Of a stretch of DNA of 58,756 nt, positions 1 through 12,713 are shown in pieces (positions within the stretch are counted from its first letter, which is position 1; each line of letters starts with the position of its first letter). The position numbers and the translations under genes were made by a program. The DNA comes from Roridomyces roridus (taxonomy: Eukaryota; Basidiomycota; Agaricomycetes; Agaricales; Mycenaceae). The stretch covers positions 1 through 58,756 of the forward strand of contig JARKIF010000192.1 in NCBI GenBank assembly GCA_029378245.1, given 5' to 3'. The notes beneath the pieces are model-generated. The model saw nothing but the letters and a program-made list of their open reading frames with translations, searched no databases and was not told where the DNA came from.

Positions 1-638
1 ACCGTTCTTGAGTCGAATGAGCTTGAAGACGGCCGTGCATGTTGTGGCAGGCGTGCTCGTCTTGAAAACAAACGGCGCGCGAACGACGATGACGCCGTTT
101 GGGAGTGGGACCACGGCTACTTGATCCTCTTGCAGTGCGATCGACTCTGGGATGATGCCAGCACGTTGGATGAGGGGGTTCACTTTTGCGGATATGACGC
201 TGGGTTCAAGGGATCATTGTCACGGTGGATAGAAACAAAGAGAAAGACGTACGATGTCGGGTGGAAGGTGCGCAAAGACCAGGACAAGGCGACCAGATCA
301 CGCCAAAAGCCATCTGGATGGAAGAGAGAGTCGAGGACGGCAGGAGAGCCCGACAAAAGCTGAGAGACCCTTGGCGCTACCGATTTCGCGACATCCAAGC
401 CCTCGTCGTTGGTGATTGGACTGAGCAGGTCTGCAGAAATCCACGAGCCAGGGAGATCGTTGACATGAGTAATGGGAGCCATTGGGGGGGAGTATGCGTT
501 TTGAAGCCCATAATGCCGGTTTTTATGGGTACCATGAGCGGTTATCTGAATTGGTTGCTCTAATTCTGGGATGCGGCTGAGAAGAACGGGAGACAGGTGT
601 GATGGACTCAGCCACCCCTTTTCTAGATCGTCACTCAT
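1..638 (-). CDS. Flavin-containing monooxygenase-type protein, N-terminal part, cut by window edge
   Basis: Minus-strand gene starting at the ATG at 636-638 and running out of the window at base 1. One intron is seen at roughly 202-253 (donor GTACGT, acceptor CCCAG). Joined, the two exons read through a segment with the motif DGFWRDLVALSWSLRTFH and continue open to the edge. That motif is characteristic of the N-terminal SnoaL-like region that precedes the FAD/NAD(P)-binding domain in fungal FAD-dependent monooxygenases (putative flavoproteins related to YhjG/TrkA-type annotations). No GxGxxG dinucleotide motif is visible because the catalytic part lies outside the window. Family assignment therefore rests on the N-terminal signature; oxidation of a small organic substrate is inference. 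Start at 638 is preferred over in-frame upstream non-ATG codons. Confidence 0.6.
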
Positions 639-2257
639 TTTCCAAGCACGACTAGAGCGTCGCTGATTTCTCCCACAAAAACAACCCAAACTAGTCCACT
701 TCAAACTTTCTGCAGCTCCATTGTCCGACCAGGTCCGGCGTCGGGCTACAATCATTTCATGCATTCAATCACTGTTCGAACTTGAACGTTCAATTGCGGC
801 TTCTGTTCCTGTTGACAGTTGGCACCAGCGCGTAGCCCACTTGCCAGGTCCTACTTGTCTTTCCTGCGTCCGATTCCTCCGCTCGTCTCCGCGGGAATTC
901 CCTCTCACGTGGAGTCACGCACCCGGGACCACCGGAGAGCCCACACAAAACAACGTCGCATTCGCCGGAGTGAGAACTTGCTGAACAACGCGGAATATTA
1001 ATGCCCTTCTCAAGATCACCCGGGATTCCAAATTACAACCCCAAACCCCACACTTAACCCCAATGATACTTCCGCGTTTATTCAGAATCCTTCAGAATCG
1101 TCTTCTTTCGGCCACTGCATAGTCTCCCAATGACGCAAACGCGGAGATTCAAACTGTAGAAGGCAAAGCTCTTAGCCAATTCCATACATTTGACCCACGT
1201 GCCGAATCGATTTGTGCCGGCCAGGTCTTCGAGGCGATGTATACCAAGCCCTTACTCTTGGCCAGTTCCTTAATCTACCTTGACTCTTGAGCAGCGCCGC
1301 TGCAAGTACTGTCAGTTTGTCAGCGTAGGATAGATTACAACGATCGCGAGTCAGAGACCGAGCCACATATATTTCCGAGAGGCACCGCAGCGCTACAATT
1401 CAATGGATTGCAACTAGAGGAATCAGAGACTGATTTCATTGACCAATAAGCTGATGTAATTTCCATAGGAAAAAAATAGAGTTCAATAGCGCACCACGGT
1501 TGATTTCCCGACGGGCGAACGTGTCGCGCTCTCAACTACAATTCATGTGAGCGAGCCACATACGAGAGCGCACTGTATCCGAGTGGCATTTCACCGTACT
1601 GGAGCAGCGAATTACCTTGAACGAGTGGGACTCCACCAAGATGACTGAGGTGATCACTGATTGCTATTGTCGCACTCGGAGATGAAATGGGGCGACGTAA
1701 TGATAGACGCAAAAGAAGCACCGATTTCGGGCTTGGATTTGCGCGCAGCGTGCACGAGCGAGCGAGAGACGACGGGTGGCAGCCATGATAGATGGACAGG
1801 TCTGGGGGAAAATCGCGCCAATCCAGTCAGGGGTTCTAGATGGAAGGTTGGAAAGATGGCGCCGACGAGAGTGGGTGCAACAAAAAACGAAGACTCGGAG
1901 GTGGGCCAGCCCGCCTTGGTGGAAGTTGGTGCACGGCTTGTGCGAGAACATGGGAGAAGAGAAGAAAGCATGGATTCTCCTTATGGAAGCTCTGATTCTG
2001 ATCAATTCAACCTTGATTGAAATTTCAACCACAGAATCCATTTTCGGACAACGTGGCTGGCAATCTTCTTGCTGCTGGTACGCCAAGTCCGGGGTTGACG
2101 GGAATAGCCGCGAGAACGGCCGATGCCTGATACCCCAGCTTCCATCACTCAAAAACGGTCAGGAATAGCTGTCGCCGGGTTGAGCCCGAGTCGACCCACA
2201 CCCATCGCCGTGATCCTTCCCTTTCGATTTCTGGCGCCATCGAGGACTCTCTTTGCT
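639..2257. other. Intergenic stretch, no supported gene
   Basis: About 1.6 kb with only short, mutually overlapping ORFs on both strands, none with a recognisable motif or a convincing splice chain. It separates the minus-strand monooxygenase from the plus-strand MFS gene and presumably holds both promoters. I see no clear TATA box, repeat or RNA gene in it. Confidence 0.4.
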
Positions 2258-4602
2258 ATGCTTCCCCAGCACGAAGCACAGGCACACCCCGCAGCTGCAG
2301 ACCTCGTCCTCCAATCCTCCTCTTCCTCCGACAAACGGGAGCTGGAGTTGGACTCGGGTACACTCGCACCTGATGGCGCCACTGATTCATCACGGCCTCG
2401 TTCGGACTCTGAAAAAACCCTTGATTCGGAGTCAAAAAAATTCTGTGTAGGTATTTCGCCGCTCAGCATCTCTACCTCTGCTCTGTGGTTGAAAATAACC
2501 TTGACAGGTTGAATTTGAAGAACACGATCCGCGGAGCCCAGCCTACTTTCCTCAGTCGAAAAAATGGGCCATAACCCTACACGCGTGTTTTTCAGCTCTG
2601 GTTGCCTGTACGTCGTCTCCTCGTTAAGAAGTTCAACTTCTTGGTTGTAATTTTGAAAATAGCTTCCACATCCTCGTCCTACAACATGAGCTACACTTCG
2701 ATGATGGTACGCCAGATTCGACTTGCCAAACTAAATATAACACACACCGATTTCACAGCGAGATCTCAATTGCACCCAGTTCCAAGCAACAGTCGGATTG
2801 ATCGTGTACCCTTTGGGTTTCGGCGTCGTCCCACTACTGTCGTCTAGCTTTAGCGAGGAATTCGGTCGCCAGCCACTCTACATTGGCTCCGCTATCGGGG
2901 TTCTGAGCATGTATATCCTCATCGCATTGTGAGTTGCTTTATACCTTGAAAATCTTGGTGTAATGCTGAACCTGATGAAGGTCAGAGAACATACAAAGCG
3001 TCATCATAGCTCGATTTTTACAGGGGTCGTTTAGTTCGACTTGGGCGACGATGTGAGTTTCTGTTGGTGAAATGATTTCCTTTAGCTGAACATTGCAAGG
3101 GTGGGTGGGACGATAGCCGGTTCGTGCATAGTTCGTCTGGCATCTGCAAATATTCAAGTGGCTTCAAAGATCTCTGGGCACCGCACGAGTAAGCAATCTT
3201 CCTTCCTTCGCACATTTCTTATCAATCGAACAGACGAGGACTCCCAATGGCCCTCTTCTCCGTTGCCGCAATCGGGGGGACGGGAATAGGTCCAGTAGTC
3301 GCCGGTTGGATTGAAATGAACCCAAAGTTGGAGTGGCGCTGGATACAGTGGATTCAAATGATGCGAGTCCCTGCGTAAACAAACCTGATACTTACTGACA
3401 TTATCCACAGGATCTGCGGCGCCTACTCGGTTCTCGTTCCCGTCATCATGCGCGAGACTCGGAGCTCCATCCTGCTGATGCGCCTCGCCAAGAAGATCCG
3501 CAAAGAAACGGGCGACGAGCGATACCGCGCCAAGATAGAGGACGAGCGACCCAGTTTGCTGACCCTCATTTATATCTCTTGCACTCGTCCATTTTGTCCG
3601 TCTCCAACTTCTTGGGTGATGCGGGAACTGACCATAAACAGACCTTTTGACGACGGAACCTGTGGTCGCGGCGTTCAGTGTACGTCTTTCTATAATATTA
3701 TTACTCGCACTCAACTGGTTAGTTATGGATCGGCTTCCTCTGGGGCGTGTTGTATTGCATGATCGAGTTGGTTGACTTTCTCCACTCAAGATTCTCAGCA
3801 TTCAACCTTCCGGTAGATCCATACCCGGCCTATTCCGCGATCTTCACCATTTCACCATCGGGCAAGAGGGAACGGTGTTTCTGACCATGGTGTAAATGCA
3901 ACTGCTCCGAACTCGTTGATGAAGTAACTGAACCTTGGACGAAAGGATCGGTACCGCGCTCGGCTTTGCGACGAATTTCTACCAAGAGCATTTATATCAG
4001 TAAGTATGTGGCAACTGTTGAATTATTCCAACTCACATCGCCCAGCAAACTCTACGCCCAGAGAGGCCCAGAGGCAAGGCTAGTGATGTCATGCGCGGCT
4101 GGCATGATGCTACCTTGCTCCATGTTCATCTACGCGTGGTGTTCATTCCCATCCGTCCCGTGGATCTCGCTCGCCATTGCACTCACAGTCATTGAATCCA
4201 CTCTTCCAACTTGCACCTCACTGATTTGTGCATAGCTTTACACCTGGGGAACCTTCGTCGTCTACCTCGCCGTGTTCACTTACCTGGCAGACTGGTACAT
4301 TCGTCGTGATTGCCTTGATGATGTATCTGATGATCGTCAGCTACGGCCCCTTCGCATCATCCGCCTTGGCCGGCCAAAGTCTCTGCAGAAACATCATGGC
4401 CACCGTCTTCCCACTCTTCACCAAACAACTTTTCGCCGCGCTCGGATACACCTGGGCCAACACCATGTTCGCATTGATAGCGCTGGTCATGACACCCATC
4501 CCTTTCGTCCTCTTCTTCTTCGGGCCTCGGATCCGCGCCAGGAGCAAGTTTTCTAGGATGGTTTTGGAGCGGCAAGAAGCGAGCGCTGGGAAGGAGAATT
4601 GA
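2258..4602 (+). CDS. MFS multidrug/polyamine transporter (DHA1, FLR1/TPO1-like), 16 exons
   Basis: Plasma-membrane proton antiporter of the major facilitator superfamily. I could join 16 short exons from the ATG at 2258 to TGA at 4600-4602. The N-terminal cytosolic tail (about 65 residues) is Ser/Asp/Glu-rich. It is followed by VEFEEHDPRSP, then membrane segments. The loop SSSFSEEFGRQPLY matches MFS motif A of this family, and VGGTIAG plus KDLWAPHERGLPMALF match the conserved DHA1 segment after helix 4. The central loop (MRETRSSILLMRLAKKIRKE) and the FRDLHHFTIGQ segment are typical of fungal DHA1 drug/polyamine exporters. The frame across the intron starting at 3363 requires a GC donor (AT^GCGAGT...ACAG^G). 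Apart from that the gene looks intact. Substrate cannot be told from sequence. Confidence 0.85.
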
Positions 4603-5656
4603 TTGTTTGTTGAACATCCCGCCGTGTATCTTTTATGATGAACATTCGTGTGCGTAAACCCCCGATTCGTTTCCCAGTTTTGGAGTGGCAGGCTAAGAAC
4701 CCGAATGTCACGGAGTGTTGATTCAGGGCGGGTGCCCGTCTCGGGAGCAGGAACAGAAAACTGAGCATCTGCAATTCAACATACCTCTCACCGAATTTAG
4801 GTTAGGACCAAGAAAAGACCAACTTGTCCAACAGTTGCAACCGCTGTCGAAACCACATCACGTCGGAACCTCCGCACCGGCTTGCCTCGAATGGAATGTT
4901 ACCATTTCCAAATCCCGGGCTTCAGTATGGCTGTCTGAATCACGTCGATAGGAACTCGTCATCGCGCCCGCCTTGAACGTGATTAAAATTTAAAGGCGGG
5001 TATCCTCAGCCAGAAAGCCCGATTGGCTTCACATCGACTGGCGGCGGTTGGATGCTTCAAGTCTGACCCTCCGCACTATCAGGAACTCTTTGCTTCGGCG
5101 GGAACGGTACGAACGACCCGATCGGTCTCGAGCATGAACCCCGGTAATCCATTCGCCATGGTCAGCCCAACCTCTGGTGAAACGATAATGAAAGGGACCA
5201 CATCTAAAACGTATGTATCCGTACCCAAGATTGTAGCGGAGGTTTGGAGCTTCAGGGATTAAGAATCCGGTACGTACTCAACCCGACGTCTGGCCGTCGG
5301 CATACTATAGATGCGAATTTCCACTAGTAGTAGCAAGGGGGTCCAGGTCACACAAGACGAGTCGGAAAAGTGGCGCACGATGAAGGAGGAAAATCCCCAC
5401 GGATGATGAAACGGTGATCATGCTGCATAATCTGGATTCTGCACGGAAGCCTCGCGGGAAACCCTGAACCGTGGCTGTATGATCAGATTAAGATAAGAGA
5501 ATCAGAACCCAGAGGTTTCAATTAATTTTGAACAACGATTCCTTGCCGCCACCGGGACTGCAACACGTGTCTAACAAGTCCTGCGCAGGGTCCAACCACA
5601 AGTAGTTCGGGCGGTCTCGACGATGACGATCCACTCCAACGATGGTGAAAGAATGG
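4603..5656. other. Intergenic stretch between convergent genes
   Basis: About 1.05 kb between the ends of the MFS gene (plus) and the KAT14-like gene (minus). It contains only short ORFs without motifs or splice support. I see no repeat or RNA gene. Confidence 0.4.
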
Positions 5657-7124
5657 TTAATATTGCTGTCGAAGACGTAGTCTAAAGGCGTTTTTAGACG
5701 CGCGTGAGTTGGGATCAAGATACGCATCGTAGAATCCAGCGATGAATTCTTCCGCCTTGAATCCGAAGCGGTTGTAGAGCAACTAAGATTAGGATGAGTG
5801 TGGAATAGGTGGAAAATCCAATCCGAAATGAAATACCATCGCAGAGCTGTTGGCAGAGACGTGAAGGGTGATATCTTGGTGTGGGTTTAGAGTTATCAAA
5901 TGATACAGCATCGTCCTATGGAGAGAGGGTGGTAGATTGGCCAAAATAAAGTAAAACGAACTCACGTTGCTATCTGAGCATTCTCCCAACCTGCACGCAC
6001 GGCCAAATATGTAATATAAGTCTCGCGCGGGGAACTGATAATGGCCACGCCGACGACCAGGCGATTGTATGTCGCGACGATCGTGCACCGTTCTGGCGAG
6101 TAGTCGAGGGAATCCCGGACTAAAAAATCTTGTCAGATTAATCAAAGACACGAGTCGCCGGGACCACGGACCGTCTATCCCTGACCAAAAACAGCGACAG
6201 AGCAAATCATGAACCTGTTCTAAATGCCACGGTTGTAGAGAGGTGTACGTTATAGGGACCAGACTTCTTGAAGGCTGACACCGTTCGGGGCTTTTAATCG
6301 TCAAGAAACGCGCCGGTGAACAATTTGGAAAGCTCACTGAGACAGACTATAATGGTCCCTTACGTCACTCATAAGCCGCATCCATGGCGCCTCTGTCTCC
6401 CAGTCCACAGAAACTAGACCAGGAAGGGCGACGCCGTGGTTCACGCCCTGCAGCCGCGACAGGAACGAATTTTCAAACGGCGTTGTTTCAATGGATTCCA
6501 GGGCCTGTATGATCACGCTGACACTTGCACGTTCCGGGTTGGCCGACGAGACGGAGGGCAACGGCTCAGCAGTGCTGGGTAAATCAGAAATGGTGCTCTT
6601 CATCCAACCAGCGCGCCTTCGCTCCTGACAACGGTGTTCAAAGAAATGTCAAAAGATGCGGAATGAAGTTGGCGGGCGCACTTGGTCGAGTTTGAGCTTC
6701 CGAGCCACGATGGCTTGGGAGGCATTGGAAGTAAACCCTGGCGTTTCCGATGCCTTCTCCACGAACGACGACATTTCCGATCTTGTCAGGGCGCGCAGCA
6801 GAGTTTGGCCCTACATTATTTTGGTTATCTCCCGATACAGCCCCTCCTTTAGCACAGACTTGCCGCCACATCTTTCTCAGCCTCTTGTTCTTGCAGAACC
6901 GCTCTGTCATGGAGGAAATCGGGCAATAATAGTTCCATAGACTCCTCCAGTGGAGCGTCAAAGTCTTCCAACACGTCCAGAAGGGGCTGCAAAGAAAAAT
7001 TCTTGCTGCCTCTCGATGTCGTTGGCAAGCCGTCATTTCCCTTTCTGCGTTTCTTGTGGGACGTTGGAAATGTGGAAACTGAACTAGACTGAGAAAAAAG
7101 CACCTTTCTGCTCTCAGATGACAT
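5657..7124 (-). CDS. KAT14: KAT14/CSRP2BP-like GNAT acetyltransferase
   Basis: Multi-exon minus gene, ATG at 7122-7124, stop at 5657-5659. Visible exons are about 7124-6870, 6810-6682, 6624-6364, then four more. The N-terminal exon is Ser/Lys-rich. The C-terminal half is a GNAT fold: TYITYLAVRAGW, a helix MLYHLITLNPHQDITLHVSA, then LLYNRFGFKAEEFIAGFYDA and an Arg-rich end. This order and wording match the C-terminal acetyltransferase domain of KAT14 (a subunit of the metazoan ATAC complex); fungal orthologues are little studied. The middle part, with LLRALTRSEM and LKLDQERRRAGWM, also fits the family. Odd: the acetyl-CoA loop, usually R/Q-x-x-G-x-G/A, reads WENAQIAT here. The first intron has a weak donor (GTGGCG), so that join is less certain. 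Likely nuclear; function inferred. Confidence 0.7.
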
Positions 7125-7208
7125 TGTGGAGAAGAGAAAGCGGCGATCAACAACTGGCCAAATCCGATCAAATATTTTACTATGGTATAAGTTCCAGATA
7201 GTCCACGT

Positions 7209-8240
7209 TCATAAACGGATATCCTCCCCGGCAGCCGCAGTGAGTTCCTCCAGTTCGGCCTGTGTATCCGACAACGTCTGAGCGGCAGCCGCATGGAATA
7301 TGAGCTGCGTTGCGTCAGTCATTTGACAAGGAATTCAGGGTAAAATTACGGACTTGTGCCTTCGCCAGTTCGTTCAAGAGCTTCATAGGTTCAGGCTGTA
7401 TAACTCGGAAATTAATTGCTAAGGCATGTAGAATATGAGAAAAACGCACGTTCTTGAGAACTTTCTCCATCAATTGGATCGCAAGCTCTGTCTTCTGAAC
7501 CAGGTCATCCTCCGCATGTTCCAGGTCGATCCTCGCCTGCTCCTGCTTGGATGCATTGGCGGTCTTGAGCCTGTTCATCTTAGTTATCGTACGAGAAAAG
7601 AAAGATTGGAAACGCACGTCTGCTTGGCACTATCCAACTCCAAGCGACTATTCCGCACCGCCTGCCTAGCCTTCATCGCAAGCGTAATCGACGTGTCGAG
7701 CACCTGCTGCCAGGGATGCAAGTGGTTTATCCGTATAGCCGTATCTTGCTCGACACGCGCCAAAGCCACCTTCTCCATTCCCCCAGCATAGACACCCAGC
7801 GCAATGGCAAGCGGCTCCTCACCCTGCGGATTCGCAGCCTGCAACTGGGCCGCAGCAGCCGTCGCAGAACGCACCAATGCATGCGGGAGGGTCTTGTGCT
7901 GTGGTGCTGGTGCTGCAGGTGGTGGTGTCGGTGCAGCGGTGGCCCCCCTCGTTGCAGCTAGCCGCGCAGAAATGCCCTGGCTGAGCGAAGAAGAGAGCTC
8001 AGAAAGGGATTCCTGGATGGCCGACGGGTAGTCGTAGGCTTCCGACTCGTAGACTTTGGTTATCTTGAGCAGGGTCAAGTGAGCCTGGCGAAGGGCATCG
8101 ACACGGTTTTCGAGGTCCTTGTACTCTTGTGGTAATTCGGTAATCTCGTCTTGCCCTACACGCCCTAGACGCTCCCTGGTGGCCTGAACGCTTGTGGAAA
8201 AGTTCTTGTTCAAGTTGGCTTGGAATTGTCGCCACGCCAT
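7209..8240 (-). CDS. GVP36: GVP36-like BAR-domain protein
   Basis: Four-exon minus gene, ATG at 8238-8240, stop at 7209-7211; about 300 residues, close to yeast Gvp36 (326). Exon 1 starts MAWRQFQANLNKNF and contains the family hallmark ELPQEYKDLENRVDALRQAH. An Ala/Pro-rich insert follows (aa ~100-120), then the second half of the helical bundle with LALGVYAGGMEKVALARVEQD. The last exons encode PEPMKLLNELAKAQ and LIFHAAAAQTLSDTQAELEELT. The long heptad-rich helices form a membrane-curving BAR module in yeast Gvp36, which acts at Golgi vesicles and in endocytosis. Introns have canonical ends, including a branch point-like ACTAAG in intron 1. It lies 84 bp upstream of the KAT14-like gene in the same orientation, with nothing suggesting functional linkage. 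Confidence 0.8.
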
Positions 8241-8384
8241 AGTGGTGTTGGTGGTGGTAGATGATCTCGGAGTCTGATGTCGCCGGCAAGAGCTTACAGT
8301 AAATTACAAGAGGCTACGGAAACAAGTATGTGTACTGGCTACAGAATAATAATTACCCAGAGAATACAGTACCCATCTAGATTC

Positions 8385-10322
8385 TCACCGCATACCATGC
8401 CGCTTCCCCCTCACGAGGAGACCTCCATCCCACGTCCCAACGATCCAGCCATCCTCCGACAACGCCTTCTTCACCGCAGGCTTCAACACGCTGACCTGGT
8501 TGGCAGAGTGCGCTCCTCGCCCGGTGATAATCTTGAGCGGTTTCTCCGGCGTCCAAGTCTTCTCGCCGAGAATTTCGTTGACAAGGACGACAGCCTCGGC
8601 GGCAGTGACGCCGTGCAAGTCGACCGTGTCGTGTTCGCGTCCAGAAAACCGCTTGTTCTCCACCATAATCCGAGCTGCATCCAACGCCTCTCGTTTTGCC
8701 ATCTCTTGAAACTCCCTTGCCTTGAAATCAATTAGTCGGGCGCCAGAAACAAAAAGAGAAACACCCACCCTCTCCGCAAAATAAAAAGCCACCTCCCCTC
8801 CCCTCGTCCTCTTATTTCCCTTCTGCCACATCCTCGCCGCCTCCTTGAGCATCTCATCCCTCTTTCGCATACTCTCTCCCACTCTCCGTCTATATGCACC
8901 AAGCTCTCCAACATCGCCTTTGCCGCCTTTGCCTCCACTATTCCCACCGCCGCGCACCTTGATGCCGTTCACGTCTGTCTTGTACGCTGGTATGTGCATT
9001 GCCAGCGGGTGTGGGTCCGTCCGCGGTAACTTGCGCCGCTGTGGGACAGCTTGCCACTGATACGGACTAGGGGGCTTCCCGTGCCCTACAGCAGTAGCAG
9101 ATTTCATCTTCAACGGCGGAGGGGGCGTCGGTGCAGGTCCTGTCGGTAACCTCATGACTACTGGGGCAGGCACAGGTCTCTCGCTGGTCGGGGAGGTAAT
9201 AGGCGAATGATACACGCCCATCTCGTATACACCCTCTGCATCGTCCGAGTCCAAGTCACGCAGAACCCTGACGAGCTCAAACGCATCTTCCCCACGGCCC
9301 CCAGCGGCATTCAGCGCAAGCTCAATATCCGCTATAAGCCTCGAACGTCCTTCCTCGTTGAGAGATTCGTACGAGGGAAGCAACAGATCGAGGAGATTGA
9401 ACAGCGTGGTAGTGTACCTCTCCGAGGAAAACGGGTCCTCCTCGGAAGGCGAGGAACTGCAAATCGCAGAAAGCGCAGCACAGAGCGCCGTATACGGCGT
9501 CCGAGCATGATCCGGCGAATGAAAGTACGACTGGAAGAACGAGGCGGGGTGCGGGGGCAGGAAGTTTGCGACGTGCGTCGATAAAGACGTAAGCTGGGCC
9601 CACGGGTCGTCGAGGCGCGGTAGACGCGAGGGACCCGCCGAACGAGGTGCATGTTGCTGCTGCCGGACGTCCGAAATCGTGATCTTTGTAGCTTTTTTCT
9701 TGGCCTTGCGCGCTGCAGTCCCAGGTCCAGGCGAGCGTTTGGACTCTACCGTCTCCCAAGCCCAAGCAGCATCTGCATTTGCAGTGTCTTTCATCTCCTT
9801 CATCTCCTGCTCATCCAAATCGCGCTCCCGCATCTCTCGCTCCGTTTCTTCAGAAAGAATCGTCAAAATGATATCCCACATGTCGAGTTCTTCATCCGCA
9901 GCCTCCACGTCAGAAAGCGCCTTTCTGAGCCTCTCGATGGGGAGACCTGGAAGTGCCGCCTGGAGGAAATGAAGTGGGGACCGAAGCGCGCCACCGCCAG
10001 ACGGAGACATGTCAGAGAAGGACGTCGTGGTGGTGGTGGTACAGAAATCAGGGACGCTGCTCGTCTCCTCTGACTGCGAAAAGTCCTCCAACTCTTCGTC
10101 AGCGTGGACCGCAAGCTCGATGAGCATGCTCCGGAGGGTCGAGATATCCGGGGGCGCGCCATCTGGTGTGCCCGACAAGTCTAGATCGGCGAGGAGGGCG
10201 GCGAGGAGGGACGAATCCAGTGGGGGACAAAATTCTCGCTAAAGAGATTATGATTGACTTTTGAGTTGTTCTCGTGGCCACGGGACGCGTCGTACCTCTA
10301 GGGACTCGAATATAGCGTCCAT
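8385..10322 (-). CDS. CUE-like / DUF1771 / Smr-domain protein (Cue2/N4BP2-type)
   Basis: Starts at the ATG at 10320-10322 in a 27-bp exon (MDAIFESLE), joined across a short intron to a long exon from 10238 down to the stop at 8385. The N-terminal third has a CUE-like helical segment (LPIERLRKALSDVEAADEEL). The middle is low-complexity and Pro-rich. The C-terminal part has a DUF1771 helix (RRRVGESMRKRDEMLKEAAR through FQEMAKREALDAARIM) followed by an Smr domain with DTVDLHGVTAAEAV and TGRGAHS. DLHG and GRGxHS are the conserved Smr nuclease motifs. CUE plus Smr is the arrangement of yeast Cue2, the No-Go mRNA decay endonuclease, and of N4BP2. A 48-bp in-frame intron (8768-8721, GTGGGT...CAAG) probably interrupts the DUF1771 helix; removing it restores AERAREFQEM. 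A cytosolic RNA nuclease in ribosome quality control is inferred. Confidence 0.75.
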
Positions 10323-10622
10323 TGCGATGATATAGTGGGTATCCAAGAAAAACGTAGTGGTGGCTTCAGCCAAGTTTGTATGACCGCTGTGTAGTCATCC
10401 GACGATCTTGTGATCGAAAATCTCAAAGAAGGCTCTTCAAATTCTAGTATACAATCATGTAGTATTCGGTATAGAATCGGACTCGCAAACATCCCTATGC
10501 GAGTCAAGTAGGTACTGTATTCACGCCTTGTATGAATAATAAAGAGCAAAGAACAAGCTAAAATGTCAATTCAACAGAGAAAGCAAAGAAGAATAAGAGA
10601 TAAAAAAAAAGAGAAAAGCCCT

Positions 10623-12656
10623 CTAGTGCCCTACTAGCTCCCCATACGCAGGAGGCAGCCGCCCACTAGCACTCCGTCCAAGTGAGAAACCAACAGGACC
10701 AGCATCCGTGTGCCGCTCATCCACCAATTGCCACGGCTCACGCTCGTCCGTCTCCAAGAACGGCTCCTCCGAAGCCGCACGCGTTCCTTCAACAACAGTT
10801 GGTGGTGTCGGCCCTCCACGGTTCTTCCTTGGTAGTGGACCCGCTTCTCTCCGCACAGGAGCAAGAGGAGGACCACCACCACTGCTACTGCTTCCGCTGA
10901 CGCTAGCCGCCACCCCTCCATAGGCATTACTCGTCTGCATCGACGACGTACTCGGTTGCGTGGTATGCCCGCCCCGGTGCGAGCTTGCCTGCCCTGTAGT
11001 TGTGCTCCGCGAGTCGGCATTGTACGGATTATAGGCACTGGCGGCACCAAGACCCGCAAATCCTGGCCCAGAGGCTTCGCTGGCACCGCTGTGCCCAGCA
11101 CCGTCAAAGTAGCCGGAGGATGAGGGATGAGTAGTACCCCCGCCGGTCTCGGACGACGGAGATGTGTAGGTGTAACCTACGTAGTCCGGTTAGTAAGTGT
11201 GGAGTGAAGGATGTAGACATGTTGCGATTGAGCGCATCAGCTGAGCACCACAAAGACCGAAAACGTCGCGCAGCATAGAAACAGAAGAAACTAGAACTCA
11301 CCCCGTGCAATCAAACTATCATCGACCGTCGCCATCGCCATGCTACCACTTCCACGGCCGCCTCCACCGCCGAGAGGCTCGTCAAGGATACCTGCACCTG
11401 TCCTGCAAAGAAGAATGGTTGGCAAGCGCTTCAGCGGGAGAGAAAATACTCACCTTCTCCCTCTCTTCCGAACCAACCATATCATCCCGGCAAGCCCAAC
11501 TAACGCTATCAGCGCACCGATGGCGATACCGGCAATCGCACCCCCGGCCAAAGAAGACGACGAGCTGGCTGCTGCTGTAGCTGAAGAACTACTTGATGGG
11601 GATGTGCCGGAGGAGGTACTAGAGCCGGTGAAGGAAGAGGATCTGTGGATGGGTTAGCGAGGACAGTTGAGGATCGAGGAGGGAGCCTGGGCCGACAAGT
11701 ATCGGAGACACGGAAAATGTATCCTCCGTTACTTCGCGGGTCCCAGTCCCTCTCCCCACGAGAAAAAAAACGGCAACTTACCCGCCAGCACTACTACTCG
11801 TCCCATTAATCGTCGTACTCGCACATTTCGTGAACGAGTTATTATTCGCAACGATATTATCCTTGATTATCGTGTCACGGGTGAATACACTGCGGATGAA
11901 TCAGCATTGGAGCGGAGGGCGGGCAGATCGACCCGCCGTCACGATCAGGGGGTAAATGAGCCAGCAACGCCCGCAACCCGCCCAAATGAGAGCGAGCAAC
12001 TCACTAGAACCAAGACCCATCCCCCCAGCCGTTCGTGTAGATATCATTGTTAATCTTGATCTTTTCGTTACAAACGGCGGCTTGGATGTCTTTGGGGAGG
12101 GCCTGGGACACGGGATTGGCGCATGACTGGGTCGACGTGATGGAGCCATTGAGGTAGAGTTGGTATGCGCCCACGCCGGCGTCGTATCCCGAGGTGGTAG
12201 AGATATTTTGTTGGCAGCTGCGGAGCAGTGAGTCGGGGAGTTATCACGGACGGGTGCGGACACGCACTTGAGACAGAGCATGCTGAGTGCAAAGGACACG
12301 GTGTTACAGCAACATGTGGCTAAAGGGCGTCCTTAGCACGAAGAGACCAAGGACAGCGAGAGCGGCACGCACAGACTTGGTCGGTACAGAAATCCGGCGG
12401 GGTGTTGACGTTCATTGTCCCGACGGTGACTACGCGCACGGTAAAAACCAAGCAAAAACGCGAAGAAAAAACGAGACGGACATTGAGAATTGCAGATCTG
12501 GCGCAGCTTTTGGTAGGTCGTGCAGGGCGTCTCTCCGACCATTTGAGTGTACCAATCCATCCCAGTACCGGAGCAGGCAGTGTTATCGGCGGCGACGAGT
12601 GAGACCATGGCGAGAACGAGGGCACCGCGCGCCAGTCGTCGGCGCATACAAGACAT
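10623..12656 (-). CDS. Secretory single-pass membrane protein with Cys-rich ectodomain and long cytosolic tail
   Basis: About nine exons from the ATG at 12654-12656 to the stop at 10623. A signal peptide (MRRRLARGALVLAMVSLVAA) is followed by a Cys-containing ectodomain with CTTYQKLRQIC and CCCNTVSFALSMLCLNCQ. This Cys pattern recurs in a large basidiomycete family of unknown function. After a glycosylatable stretch and a Ser/Thr-rich stalk there is one membrane helix (GGAIAGIAIGALIALVGLAG) with a basic stop-transfer WLVRKRGRR. A long Gly/Ser/Pro-rich cytosolic tail ends at PPAYGELVGH. The architecture resembles fungal surface sensors, but no sensor domain can be named. Splice ends are canonical; a few joins inside the ectodomain were chosen to keep Cys-rich frames open. 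Confidence 0.65.
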
Positions 12657-12713
12657 GATGGACAAGAGAGAGCCGGACAGGGCACTCCACGAGCGCCAAA
12701 TGGCCCGCTTATT

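Noticed and set aside
1664..2168. Overlapping ORFs of 105-162 codons on both strands upstream of the MFS gene
   Set aside because: They start at non-ATG codons, show no motif and no splice chain, and overlap each other in several frames.
8700..8800. Uninterrupted reading through the Smr gene as one long exon
   Set aside because: A 48-bp segment with GTGGGT and CAAG ends breaks the conserved DUF1771 helix. Removing it restores AERAREFQEM without changing frame, so an intron is more likely.
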